Positions 53,062 to 63,810 of a stretch of 64,000 bases of DNA are shown piece after piece. The position numbers and the translations under genes were made by a program. The notes beneath the pieces are model-generated. The model ran no database searches. It worked only from the letters and a program-made list of their open reading frames with translations, and had not been told where the DNA came from. Origin of the DNA: Leishmania infantum JPCM5 (Eukaryota; Euglenozoa; Kinetoplastea; Trypanosomatida; Trypanosomatidae). The first letter of the stretch is position 1. Every line of letters starts with the position of its first letter. The stretch is from contig NC_009407.2 in the NCBI RefSeq assembly GCF_000002875.2, forward strand, positions 230,001-294,000. Direction: 5' to 3'.

Positions 53062-55302
53062 TCACTTTACCGGCGACTGGGGATGGCTCGGAGGCGAAGC
53101 GCTGCCCTTCGCCATCGTGCCGAGCGGCGTGCTTTTGGACGACGTGCCGCTACTGACGGCCGTGCTGGGCCTCCTGCTACCGTCGCTGCCGCCTCCGCTG
53201 CTAGGGTCGGTGGCCTGAGTGCCGGGGTTTGCTCGAGCGCCGTTCACGCGCCGCGCCGTGACGCGGCCAGATTGCGTGGATAGGAAGGGGTGTGGATGCG
53301 TCAACGGAAGCGGAGTAACGAATGGCGCCAGCACCGGAAACGCCGTTGACTGCAGTTAGGGGGTGCTCTGACTCTGCACTTGTTGATGCGCTGCCGCTGC
53401 CGATGTGGATGGCACCTGCGCGTTTGAGACCATGACGTTACCGCTGCGGACGCCGGAATTTAGCGGCCGCTGATGCGGTGGCTGCGGCTGAGGGCGCGGT
53501 GGGCCCTTCTTCGGGCCTCGCCCACTTGAGCTCAGAGCAGCCTGCGCTCGTCGTCCCTGCGTGCACACGTCGTAGGTGGCTGCTCGGTTCAGCTGCAGGG
53601 TTGGCAGCTTCGTCGAAGATTCAGGTGATTGAGATGGAACCTCGTCGGCCGTGGTGCTGCCGTGTCGCTCCATGGCAAGGTCGATCTCCACCTCTTCGCG
53701 TAATATTTTCAAAGGAGTCGGAAGACCCGCACTAGCAGCAGCAGCAGCGGTAGCACTGTTCCTGATGGGTCTTCGTAGGTTGATCTGCTGCGGCGATTGC
53801 TCGGCGGAAGCGGCGCCGCGCTGCACGGGCATGTCGAGGAGGGAGTGGTGCGTTGTGCCGACAGGGGCGCACACACACCACGACTGCGCAGAAGTGCTGC
53901 CGTTTCCGGCCCGCATTGCTAGTACCGGCGGAAATTCTGAGCGCCGCGAAGACGCTGACGGCACCGATGGCTTCGGCGAAGGAGCAAGCTGTGAGGTGAT
54001 GTTTTTTTCTGCGGTAGTACCAGTTATCACTTCAGCAGCCGGGACGTACAGCATGTAGGACGTGCTTCTTCGCTTTTGGGAGGTGGTTCCATCGCCGGCA
54101 TTGAACGCTGCACGGCTCAAGAGGGAAGCTGGCCCTGCATCTGCAGACGTCGGAGCGAATGCAAGAAGATCCACAACAGCGAGTGAGGGGGCGCACAAAA
54201 CAGCAAGTGCGGCGCTCCTTTAGGGAGATGAGTCGAGCGAGTGCCGGCCCGAGTGCGAGCCCGCGGTGGCTAATACCTGTGAGCTCCACCGGGTCGAGCA
54301 ACGCGCAGGCACAGGAATCGTCGATGCTCAGCTCAGTTGACAGTGGCGGTGCGCGCTCATGCGGTATTCCCGTTGCCGCAGCGCTGCCGGTGTTAGCGGA
54401 AAAGCAAGACAGTGGTGTCTGAGAGACGCTGTCAAGGGGAGCTAGTGAAACAACATCGAGTCAGCAGTGTGGCGCCGCAGTGGTAGGAGTGCAGCCCGCG
54501 CTGCACGAAGTTGTCGAAGCCTTGGCTTGCGCGCGAGAGCTCGGCAGTGTAAGAGGGCACTGCCGCGAGCGCAGGACGATGCCGTGCATCACGGCACACA
54601 CCTCCTGGTTTACCGCTGCAGCAGTCGCTGGTGGGCCTCCGCGAGTTGGCGAAGCGGAAGGCAGCCCTGCGTTGTTGCTAGAAGCCGTGGCAGCTGGGGG
54701 ACCCTTCGTATAAGCGAAGGATGAGTTTTCGAGCACAGTCACCGAAGCGCTCTTGGACATCCACATCACCGCCTGGTCGGCGGGCTGCCGCTGCGCTTGC
54801 TCTGCCTCCTCGAGAAGCCGCTTCAGGCACCGTACCACTCCGGTGTAGACTGTCGGCAACGACGACGCAGCACCGCTCTCGCAGCTGTTGTTCGGGCCCC
54901 GCAGACTGGGATCAAGGGCCTTGATGGCGGTCTGCATCGCACGGCCGCCAGTCGCACCGGCAGGACCCAGCGCCGATAGCTCCTGTACCACTGCCTCTCC
55001 GTTCTCGTGTCCCTTTCCTGTGGCACCGCCGGCGCGCACGACGTACAGGCGAAAGGTGAGGAGCGCGGTTCGGGGGACAAAAAGCACCTTGGCGCGCACG
55101 AACGCAACCAGCGCCTCACGTACCACATCCAGGCGTGTCAGAGGAGGCACATGCGCAGAAGCAGCAGCGCCTCCCAAGGGCGCGAGCGCTGAGTGCGGTG
55201 CTGGCAGGGCCACATCCGTGATGTGCACCGTTGCATCGCCAAGATCCAAAAATACGGCGACGACTTCGCGTTGATTGAACAGATGTTGTCGGAGGGACAT
55301 CA
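53062..55302 (-). pseudogene. vWA-like gene with three frameshifts and one in-frame stop (about 747 codons)
   Basis: The first ATG is at 55300-55302 (the longer open frame starts at a GTG). Segment A (55302 to about 54560) reads MMSLRQHLFNQREVVAVFLD, then RLDVVREALVAFVRAKVLF and a disordered middle. Coding character then moves to a second frame (about 54565-54465: ELSRASQGFDNFVQRGLHS) and returns to the first frame after its TGA at 54461-54463 (LDVVSLAPLD... GISHRGLALGPALARLISLK). Near 54200 it passes to a third frame that is open to a TAA at 53356-53358. The same frame continues with strongly coding composition for 97 more codons to a TGA at 53062. Overall the fold looks like a von Willebrand A-type domain. 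The nearest resemblance I can suggest is MERIT40/BABAM1, with TFIIH p34 as an alternative. Both are tentative. In annotation it may appear as two separate ORFs, 54461-55302 and 53356-54054 (ATG at 54054). Confidence 0.65.
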
Positions 55303-58134
55303 TATGCGCAGAAATCCGCGGAAGAGCTACCCGCACTTGTCAGGACTTCGACGAAACGAATACCGAAAATCCTTTGGTGGCAGTCGGGAGCGCGCGCGTG
55401 TGATAAGCTTCAGGGTATGGCCGCTCAGGGGGACTACAGAGGTCAGACAACGTCGCCAACTCACCACGCCATGCACGCAAGAGTCGCGAACGGTGTGTAG
55501 ACGCACTCGATCTCGTTGTTCTTTCGTTTTCTGTTTTTATGAAAGCCAAAGAGCACGAGCGCATCGAGCGGAAGGAGAGGGAGGGAGCACACAGGCAGGC
55601 AGGCGCACGAAGGCATACCAGACACAGACAGAAAAAAAAAACAGCGAGAGGGGTGTCAGATCTATAGGCATAGCGTATGCCTCAAATGATAGCGGGACAG
55701 TAAGAGCGACAGGCGAGACAAGAAAGTGAGTGTGTGTGTGTGTGTGTGACGCGATGCAAGGCGAGCAGGAATTCAAAACGCGCCACCGGCCACAAGAGCA
55801 CCGCACACGCCTAAACAAGCACGCATACACTGAGGGAGAGAGCACAAGATGAGGGAGGGCAGGAAGGGAAGCGAGTAGTTGCGTTGCCGCGCGAGGCGGC
55901 CGCCAGTCTGCGAATGAAAATCACCCACGCCAAGAGAGAACAAGTAAAGAGGAGGAAAGGAAAGGAAAGGGAAGGGAGGGGGGTGCAGCCAAGCGTTCGA
56001 AAATGAAAAAGGAGACAGAAATGTCTCTAATGAAGAACTATAAAGAGAGAGGTGGAAGGTGCACGCGGGCCCACGCGCAGTCACGGAAGTGGGTCGCGCG
56101 AGGGAGGAGACGAATGAGGAAATCTGAAGCAGGAAGAAAAGGAAAGCGGCCTTTCTCTGTTCCTTCTTCTTTTCTCTGAGTGGTGTTGCACGTCAGGAGC
56201 ACTTTGGCTCCGTCTTACTGTTCGAGTTTCTGCTTGGCTTTCATGGCAGTGAGCCGGGGGCAACTGGTGTGGATGATTCTGCCAAGTAATGGCCACCCTG
56301 CGGTGGAGCAATACCACAGGGACGGCAGGGGAGGGGGGAAGGGGCAAAAAGGAGCTGAGGTAGGACACCAGCGCGTATGATGATGGACTGTCACTCTCTT
56401 TCTCTCTCTCACTGGGTCGTGTACGTAGCGGCGCGTATGTGTGCATGTGTGTGAACGCGTGCTGATCTGCGTGCATAAACGCAGGCACCTGCGTTTATGG
56501 AGGTGTCAGTGGAAGGTATACAATGGCCCCACCGTCGCGATGGCCCGCGACAGGAGTCCATCCACGGACGCACGCGCACGGGCTGAAAAGAGGACGTTGC
56601 AGGAAGTGGTTTTGCTTACCCTTCAAAAGAAAAAAAGACTCCCCCCGCTGTGCCTTCTCCTACACAGTTGCCAGTGTACACACACATAGGCAGGCACGCG
56701 AGTGCCTGAGGTTGCGAAGAAGACAAGTCACAACAGCAACACGAAAACAGTAGTAGCAGCAGAAGACATAAGCAATACACGTAGGAAGAGTAGGAAAGAG
56801 ATGAAGGACGGTATCGCAGGAAGCCAGTCGTGCATGAATCAGAATCATCCCCGATGTGCGCGGCCGCAGCCAAGGCAGCGCACATCAAAGTGGAAGCCGC
56901 TTTCCCTGTCTGCGTGCGCTCGCCTCACCCCTCACCCGCCCCCCCCCCTCCTCTGACAAAGGAGAGGCATGCGCAGACGTAAAGAAGCGCTCTACGCAGG
57001 TGAAGGTCTGTGGTAGAGCGAGGGGGACGGAATGTGGCAGCAGACACCTACCCACATGTACGGCTGTCGCATCGACCGTTTCACGCCGCTCGCAGATGTA
57101 TGGATGAGTGGGACAGAGAGCAGTAGTGAGGTGAGCACACCCGCATCTGCGCACATGTACGGAGAAGTGTACATGCACACAGACATATACAGAGCATCAC
57201 ACCCCCTTCCGAATGTATCTTCACTACTCCGACTCTCTCCTAGCCACGCTACCGTTCATCTCATTTGTTTGGAGCGTGCCTGTGTGTGCGCGCGCACGCC
57301 TACCGCACAACGCGAAAAAAAAAGGCCCCGCCGCACATGCGTTAGAAGAAGGACATGTGCACACGAACCGCAAAAAAAAAAAACTAACCTCATTCGACTT
57401 AAGACACCATTATGCGTTTGCATCACCCCCTTCCCTTCCCCTCCCCTCCCGCCTCTTCCTTGCGTTTTGCCTCGACTGCGCCAGATAAGGTGAGGGAAGG
57501 GGGGAGATCGATGACGCCCAACAAAGGGAAGCGGCGACGCGTGTTGCATGACTGATGGGGTTCAGGGGGGTGTGCGAGAGAGAGGGAGGAGGAGGAGGAA
57601 CTGAACTCCCGTCTTCCCTTTCGGTTAAGCGGTTAAGACCACACCAACAACACAAGAAAACAAGAGAAGGTAGAAACGAAAAGTCTAAAACGCAGCGCGC
57701 CTTAACCAGCACGCCCCACAGATGTCGAGCGAGAGATCTGGCGGTGAGGGAGCGGGCAGAAAAACAGGGAGAGCTGAGAGCGGGCATATGGCATGTCCAC
57801 AGACGTCCCATACACGTGCGAAAGGCACGCACGCCGGTGGATGCATGCGTAGGTGTCTGTAGAAGCTCGAGTGAAACGCGCTCTCACGGGTGAGGGGGAA
57901 AGCCACGTCCTACCGCTGCACAGGCACGTTCAAGGATACAGGAAGTACGGCAGACGCAAAGAACGAAAGAGAGGGGAGGAGGGAGGGGGAGGAAACTCCT
58001 GTGGCCCCCCTGTCACCCTACGCCACCGGAGGAGGAAGAGGAGGCTCTGGCACCATCTTTGAGTCCACCAAGAACTTTCCGCCGTTTTCGTGTTTTTTTT
58101 TCGCACTTTCGTGAATGCGTTCGCTTCCCCAACG
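55303..58134. other. Long intergenic region, no gene supported
   Basis: The 3' UTR of UTP7 and spacer to the vWA-like gene. It contains a GT tract (55728-55748), polypurine runs (55840-56060), and A/C homopolymers. No protein-like frame was recognised. Confidence 0.55.
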
Positions 58135-60177
58135 TCACCGGAGGAAGCGCTTGAACGCGGCATTCGTAAGTGCCACGGCCTCTGGCCCGCTGCTGCCACG
58201 CTCCTCAGCGCCGCGACCGTCTGTGTCGCTGCCGTGGTATGACTTCTGGAGACGACGACGCTGCGCTGGAGGCGCCTCCAGATCGTAGTCCAAGTCTTGT
58301 CGAAGCTGTCCGCGAATGTCATTCGCTATCTCGAGTGCCTCCTTACGAGCGAGCTTCTTGTGCTGCTTTGCGGCCCGAGACGCCGCAGCGAGCGCTTCTG
58401 TCTCCTCAGCGTCCAGCGCGTTCTCGTCGTACACTCCGTTGCGTGCGTCGCGCGCCATCTGCGCGCGGTTACGCTGTGCAATGCGGGAGGCGCGGAGCGT
58501 CTGTTTGCTGCGCACCTTATCAGCGCTGTCCTTCTTGTCCCATTTTGCCATCTTGCGCTCCCGCTGCAGCTCCTGCTTCGACTTGACTTCCTTTGTCTTG
58601 GGTGCTTCCTTGTAGCCCAGTTCTTCATCCACTTCTTCGTCCCGGCCCACCAAGAGACCGGTCGGCGCCGCCTCTCCCAGCGACTTGCTAGCGCGCCGCA
58701 TTTTCTTCTCGCGAATCGCCTGCGCCTTGCGGTTCAGTCGCAGATTTTCGTTGTATTCTGCCAGCCGCTTTTCATTAACGCCAGGGACCTGGATATCCAT
58801 CGAGATGGTGTCGGGCGGAAGCTTGTCGAGCAGGTTCGTCACCACCCGCTCCTTGCGGTGCCGCTCCGTCTCGTGTGGGTTGGCGTAGTAGAAGTCGGGG
58901 TTCGCCTCCCCAGAGCCCGGGATCAGCAGCGACGTAAAGCCGCGCGAGTGGCCGATCCCAATCACATCTTCAAAGGGGCAGAACCGCACCTGCTCGGCAA
59001 TATTGCCGTAGCCGAGGCCAAACTTCATGTAGGGTGAGCTCGGCTTGGCGGCGGTGAACATATCCTTCCAGATGTGCACGTTTGTGCCACCGCCGAGCGC
59101 CACGAGGCTGCTGCTGGAGATGTCGAGTGTGTGAAAGCTATAGGTGACGGCGTACTCCTCTAGCGTGCGGAGCGTGCGGCAATCCCACACCTTCATCGCG
59201 TGGTCGCCGCCGAGGGTCAAAAAGAAGCGGCCATTCGGGTGGAAGCAGATATCCTCGATGACGCCCTTGTGGCCCTTCAGTTGCAACAGCGGGTCCACCA
59301 CCGTTGGGGACCAAAACTTCACAACGCCACGCAGGTCGCATGTGGCGGCGACGCCATTGCTGGGGTTCACGGCGAGACAGCTCGTCGGGTCGCGCATGAC
59401 GGCGGGCACTTTGGTGCCCACCTCCTGCCCAGTGCTAATATCCAGATACTGCATTGTGCTATAGGTGGATGAGGTGGCGGCGAGCAGCATGTGCCTTGGC
59501 AGGTACCCAAGGCGGTCCATGTGCGCCATCTTGGAGAGGAGGTGCATCTCCGTTCCCTCTTTCGTGTACATGTAGACAAACTTCTTCTGCGCGACTGCCG
59601 TCATACTGTGATCGACCAGGAAGATGGCGTCGCTGATGCGGTCCTTCAGTTGTGTCTCGCCCTCAAGGTGAAAGGATTTCCAGCGAATATTGGCCATGTG
59701 GCCGCGCAGGCCCGCGAGCAGCAGGTGCGTGCCGTTCATCGAAAAGTCAATCTTGTAGGGCCCCAGCTTATCCAGCACGAGGCTGTAGCGCTTCTGCTGG
59801 GTCTGCAGATCCACGCCACTGGCAATGTCGCGCTGCGAGACGCGGTCAGCGACTTCGTGATCGTCCAGCAAAAGCCCGGTGTTGTCCTCCTCCATTTGAT
59901 AGTACATGTCCACCTTGGCGAGTCTCTTGGGGGCTTGTCGGTTCAGCTCCTCCCGTCGGCGCGCCCCGCGGTTGCGCAGGGCGGCTGTGTCGGTCACCCA
60001 CCGACCCTGTATAAACTTTTTCTCATGCTGCCCCGTCTCCTGCTTAAGCTCCTCCGTGCGCTTATCGATGAGTTCCTGCACCTCCTTGGAGAGCTTCCGC
60101 TGTGCACCAACCGGTCGCGGTGCGGCCGTGGCCACCGGCTGTGAAGATCGGGATATCGACGATGTGGTGGGTGGCAT
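58135..60177 (-). CDS. UTP7: U3 snoRNP/SSU processome WD40 protein UTP7 (WDR46, BING4CT), 680 aa
   Basis: ATG at 60175-60177. Residues about 110-380 form WD40 repeats (KIDFSMNGTHLLLAGLRGHM, HKGVIEDICFHPNGRFFLT with VWDCRTL). Residues about 385-460 contain the family-specific BING4 C-terminal block: QVRFCPFEDVIGIGHSRGFT, SLLIPGSGEANPDFYYANP, then ETERHRKERVVTNLLDKLPP. The N-terminal 100 residues and the last 200 residues are basic and coiled, as in yeast Utp7 and human WDR46. The protein works in the nucleolus in the small-subunit processome, supporting pre-18S rRNA processing. Length is longer than yeast Utp7 (554 aa), with the extra in the Lys/Arg/Glu-rich tail. All diagnostic blocks are intact. 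Confidence 0.95.
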   Translation of the reverse strand: MPPTTSSISRSSQPVATAAPRPVGAQRKLSKEVQELIDKRTEELKQETGQHEKKFIQGRWVTDTAALRNRGARRREELNRQAPKRLAKVDMYYQMEEDNTGLLLDDHEVADRVSQRDIASGVDLQTQQKRYSLVLDKLGPYKIDFSMNGTHLLLAGLRGHMANIRWKSFHLEGETQLKDRISDAIFLVDHSMTAVAQKKFVYMYTKEGTEMHLLSKMAHMDRLGYLPRHMLLAATSSTYSTMQYLDISTGQEVGTKVPAVMRDPTSCLAVNPSNGVAATCDLRGVVKFWSPTVVDPLLQLKGHKGVIEDICFHPNGRFFLTLGGDHAMKVWDCRTLRTLEEYAVTYSFHTLDISSSSLVALGGGTNVHIWKDMFTAAKPSSPYMKFGLGYGNIAEQVRFCPFEDVIGIGHSRGFTSLLIPGSGEANPDFYYANPHETERHRKERVVTNLLDKLPPDTISMDIQVPGVNEKRLAEYNENLRLNRKAQAIREKKMRRASKSLGEAAPTGLLVGRDEEVDEELGYKEAPKTKEVKSKQELQRERKMAKWDKKDSADKVRSKQTLRASRIAQRNRAQMARDARNGVYDENALDAEETEALAAASRAAKQHKKLARKEALEIANDIRGQLRQDLDYDLEAPPAQRRRLQKSYHGSDTDGRGAEERGSSGPEAVALTNAAFKRFLR

Positions 60178-61434
60178 GACTTGCAGTTCCTATGCGTTTG
60201 GTGTGGGTGTGTGGGAGCCACGGAGCACGTGCGAAACGAACACGCCAAATAAAACTCGTCACAGTATTCGAGAAGAATGTGAAAGGAAGCGATGGAGGGA
60301 GCCGACAGGAGACGCGGGGAGGGGGGCGACGACGCACATCAGGAGGCACCATTGAAGGCCGCAGGGAAGAAGGGAACAGAAAAGGCGCCGCCCTCCAGTC
60401 CTTGCGCCTCTCTGCGCGAGCCGTTCACGCAGTGTGAGAGAAGCACCTGACTGAGAGCACGCGAGGCCGAGCTGGGCGCACAGACAGAGAGCGTGAAAGC
60501 ATTCTGCAGCCCATGGCTTCCTGTTTTTTGTTTGCCGTCACAGTGCGCAAGCGACACCCATCGAACAGAAAAACCGCTGCTGGCACGCTCCTTCTCTGCA
60601 CAGCGAAGATGCAAGAGAAAGGTGCTTCAGCGAGCAATGTGAAGCTCCTTGTCCGCACAGCCTTCGAGGTTGAAGCCCGGCCATTCCCGTCGTTGGTGTT
60701 CCCCCGTTAGACCGTGGCAGACACAGTGGTTGTCGTCAGGCTACCACCATCTGTCGCCGTCACGTACGGGGGGAGGGGGGTGGCTTCGCTTTTTTCTTTT
60801 TCTTTTCTTTGGCCATTACTCTTATTGCATGCACTTCCCATATCGGCATCGGCACCGACACGCGCACTCCTCAATCTCTCTCCGACTGTCGTTGAGCCCA
60901 GACGCAAAACAAATCGAGATACAGAGAGACGGAAAAGAAGAGGAAGGAAGGGTGCAGAAACAGATAGATCGTTGATGGGGGGCGGAGAACGCGCTGACAA
61001 CAAAACATGCTACTACTAATAATAATAAAGGAGAGAGAAGACACAAGCGAACGCGAGTGACCGTGAAGAGGTGTGAGAAGCACAACCTTCGAAGACGAAG
61101 ACTAATACTTACATGCAGGCAATCCCCCGAAAGATCCACGTGGTCCTGTATATCAGTGCCAATGTATGCTTGTGCCCTCGTGTGCCAAACTAAGGCGCGG
61201 CTGCAACCGCACATCCTTGGCAGAGAGAGAAAGCCGAGGAAGGAGCTCCCCACACGGCAAGCACGACCACACGCACACGCACATGCGAGTAGGCAAACAA
61301 CGTTCACAAAACTGCGCAGCTCCTAAAAGGACACGCCCCCGCTACCACTGCCGATTCCACCGAGGAACTTCTTTTCGTGCCGCCGTGTCCATTTCTCTGC
61401 CATACAGCATGAGGTCGAGCTCCACTTGATCTCC
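60178..61434. other. Intergenic region upstream of UTP7
   Basis: No gene is supported. It contains polypurine stretches on the plus strand (60272-60325, 60900-60960) usable as trans-splicing tracts on the minus strand. The acceptor for UTP7 is not clear. Confidence 0.5.
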
Positions 61435-61810
61435 CCCCGGGTTCTGGCAGGCCTCACCGCGTGCCGCCAAGCGGCGCTAGGCACACGCGCTACAGATTTT
61501 CCGCTTCAGCTCTCTAAGCACGGTCTCTGCCCCGAACGCTACTCCACCCACCCGCCGCCCCGCAGGTCGCCTCACAGCCGCGCCCATTGTGCCGGTCGCA
61601 ATGCGGCGCAGCCCTCGCGGCGGATGAGGTTACACAGCTGTAGGCAGCGAGGGTCGGGGGTGGGATGCGCTCGAGTCACGCTGACACGCTGCCCATCATA
61701 TGCATGGCGTACACGTGTTCGCTGTCGCAGGTCTCTCTGGCGCAGCGCTATCCAGGGCCTGAAAGCCGATATCTGCAGCAATAAACTGCTCTGCTAACCC
61801 CATACAGAGT
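61435..61810 (+). mobile_element. SIDER-type degenerate retroposon, copy 3 (diverged)
   Basis: It follows copies 1 and 2 along its length with many substitutions and gaps: a GCGGCGCTAGGCACACGCG start, GGGGGTGGGATGCGCTCGAG where the others have GGGGGGTGGCATACGTTCAAG, and TGTTCGCTGTCGCAGGTCTC where they have TGCTCGCTGTCGCAGGTCGC. This level of divergence against two near-identical copies shows that it is an older insertion. Boundaries are approximate. Confidence 0.65.
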
Positions 61811-62840
61811 GTGGGATGCGCTGAGCCTTGAGATGCCACACGCTGCGTGGCACCCCCAACTCGGCTATCAGGACATGCACGCCACCGGAAACACAAAAAC
61901 GAGAGGAGATAGCGTGACGAGGAGCACGGAAAAGCAAGTAAGAAAGGCATACACCGCGCGGACGGACTCGTCGCCGACATACGCCCCCGTAGCGTGGAAT
62001 CCACCTGAGCGAAGCGACAAACCTAAGGCAAAGCAAAAAGAAAGCCACCGACCGGCAAGAAGAGGGTGACGGACCACAGGCACACGCATACGTGCACACA
62101 CATAGAAAACCATCAGCAGAAAGACAAGAAACGGCGAGATGCACTGACGAGGTGAGTGGCACGGCGCCCTCATTGAATAAAAAAGGTAACCACAATGAAG
62201 TCTCAGCACGCTCTCCGTGCTTGGGGTGCATGTGCACCTGCTCGGCTCTGGGCGCCATAATGAGTGGGTTAGGGCTTGGGCTAGGGAGGAGCATCCAGAC
62301 AAGCTGGCACAGAGAGACCGAGACGGGAGCGAAACCAAGACGACGAGTTGAGGGGGGGGATGGCTGTGCGAGATGCCTTTCCCAGGAGAGCAAGCACCGC
62401 TTCTCTCCTCCTTGTTCGCCCGCGCATACCCCAGAGAAGGTGCAAAACCGCAACTCCCAAAAAAAAAGGGCACGAACAACGAGACAGAGGGAGAACGAAG
62501 GATCTGAGGTACACATAGAAATATATATATATACATAAATGCTTGTATGAAGCGGCGGCCATCCAATGTCGCCACTGCCCCCCCATCAGCACAGCCGCCA
62601 CACCTACGACAGATTCCCCCTGATCGTCGCTCTGCTGAGAAGATGACAGGAAATTCACCCGCAGCTGGGACGTATGGGGAGTCAAACAGAGAGAGAGATG
62701 AGAGGCAAGAAAAAAATACACGAGACACGGCACAAGGCATCCACAACCACGAACACGGGCGCGCACACCAAAGCGTTGCCGCACGCACCGCTGCGCAGAC
62801 GGCGCCAAGAGAAACGGTATGCCCCCCCCGTGCAAGGCCG
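61811..62840. other. Intergenic region between two retroposon remnants
   Basis: No gene is supported. A 390-codon minus-strand frame crosses this stretch, the DIRE 3' end and the SIDER, but has no motif and random-looking composition. There is an AT dinucleotide run at 62521-62533. Confidence 0.5.
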
Positions 62841-63100
62841 GCGTGGCCATTACTGTCACAGACAAGCCAGCCAAAGCATGCGCCTACACAGCCACAGTCC
62901 ACCCCCCGCGGTCGCGCTGCGGCCAACCCCTGGTCGTCTAGCGCGCACCGTCCTGCCGTCGTATCGGGTCGTGTGTCTGACGGGCTCGTCTCGTCCTTCC
63001 GCATCCCTTCGTCGCGCGTGCGCTGCACGCCGCCATCCAAGCGGGCCGCGCTCAGAGCCCTGCTCGAGCGGCACCAGCGGCGGCGTCTGTCGGGCGGGTA
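62841..63100 (-). repeat. 260-bp 3'-end repeat shared with 20467-20726
   Basis: Gap-free near-identical copy of the DIRE 3' terminal segment 42.4 kb away. Similarity ends abruptly at both sides. Confidence 0.85.
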
Positions 63101-63810
63101 GCAGTGGTTGGCCCGGGCGCATGCCGGACGAGCCCAAGGAGGAAGTCGGCCAGCTTCAGGCCAGGGACCGCGGAGGCCCTGCGCTCTGCCTGTGTACCAT
63201 GCTGCTCCCTCTGAATCGCTTCAAGCCGCGGCATTCCACAAGACGGTGTGGACACTCGTTACGTTGGAGTCTGGGGGGCCCGATGCTGTGCGTCGGCGTG
63301 TTCTCGCCATGCTCCCAGCACCGGTGCCTCATCAGCCCACACGGTCGGACGCAGGTGATGCTGCATACTTCGCACACATGCACGGGGGGCTGATTGGTGC
63401 GGGTCTCCTCGCGCCTCGCTCGCCGGTCACTCTTTCCCTTCTCAGCTCTGGGCGCTTCGCTTCGATGCAGAACACCGTGCCAGCTGTGCATGGCAGCGCC
63501 TGCGCACCGTGCTCGCATTCTCGTACCATAGGGCCTATTTCAGGGCGGAGTGACGTCAGAGCGGTCTGCGACAGCGAACGCGCTCGTGACATCCATATAA
63601 TAGCCGATGGTGCCGGTGTAACTCGAGCGTATCCACCCCCCCCCCGGCCCTCGCACTGCCCACTGGTGTGGTGGGCAGCGTTTGAAGCAGAGACCATGTT
63701 CAGATAGCTGAATCTGCGCGTTGTGCTGTAACGCGTGCGTGTTTAGGGCTTCTTCGCACCACGCGATGTGGAGCCTGTGAGAGGCCCGGGGGAGGAGGTC
63801 GAGTGGCAGT
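62841..63810 (-). mobile_element. Short DIRE-like retroposon with C2H2 zinc-finger remnant
   Basis: Reading on the minus strand from about 63810, the first 250 bp are homologous to the SIDER copies in inverted orientation: GCTGTAACGCGTGCGTGT near 63726 and GAGCGTATCCACCCCC near 63627. The middle encodes a zinc-finger peptide at 63309-63374 (C-x2-C-x12-H-x4-H: CEVCSITCVRPCGLMRHRCW then EH), of the kind found at the C-terminus of ingi/L1Tc-type retroposon proteins. The last 260 bp are the shared 3' repeat (62841-63100). No RT core is present in between, so it is an internally deleted or truncated copy. The right boundary is approximate. Confidence 0.62.

Noticed and set aside
61868..63040. 390-codon minus-strand frame spanning intergenic DNA, retroposon 3' end and part of a SIDER
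   Set aside because: It crosses unrelated repeats and spacer, has random-looking hydrophobic/Ser/Cys composition and no conserved motif.
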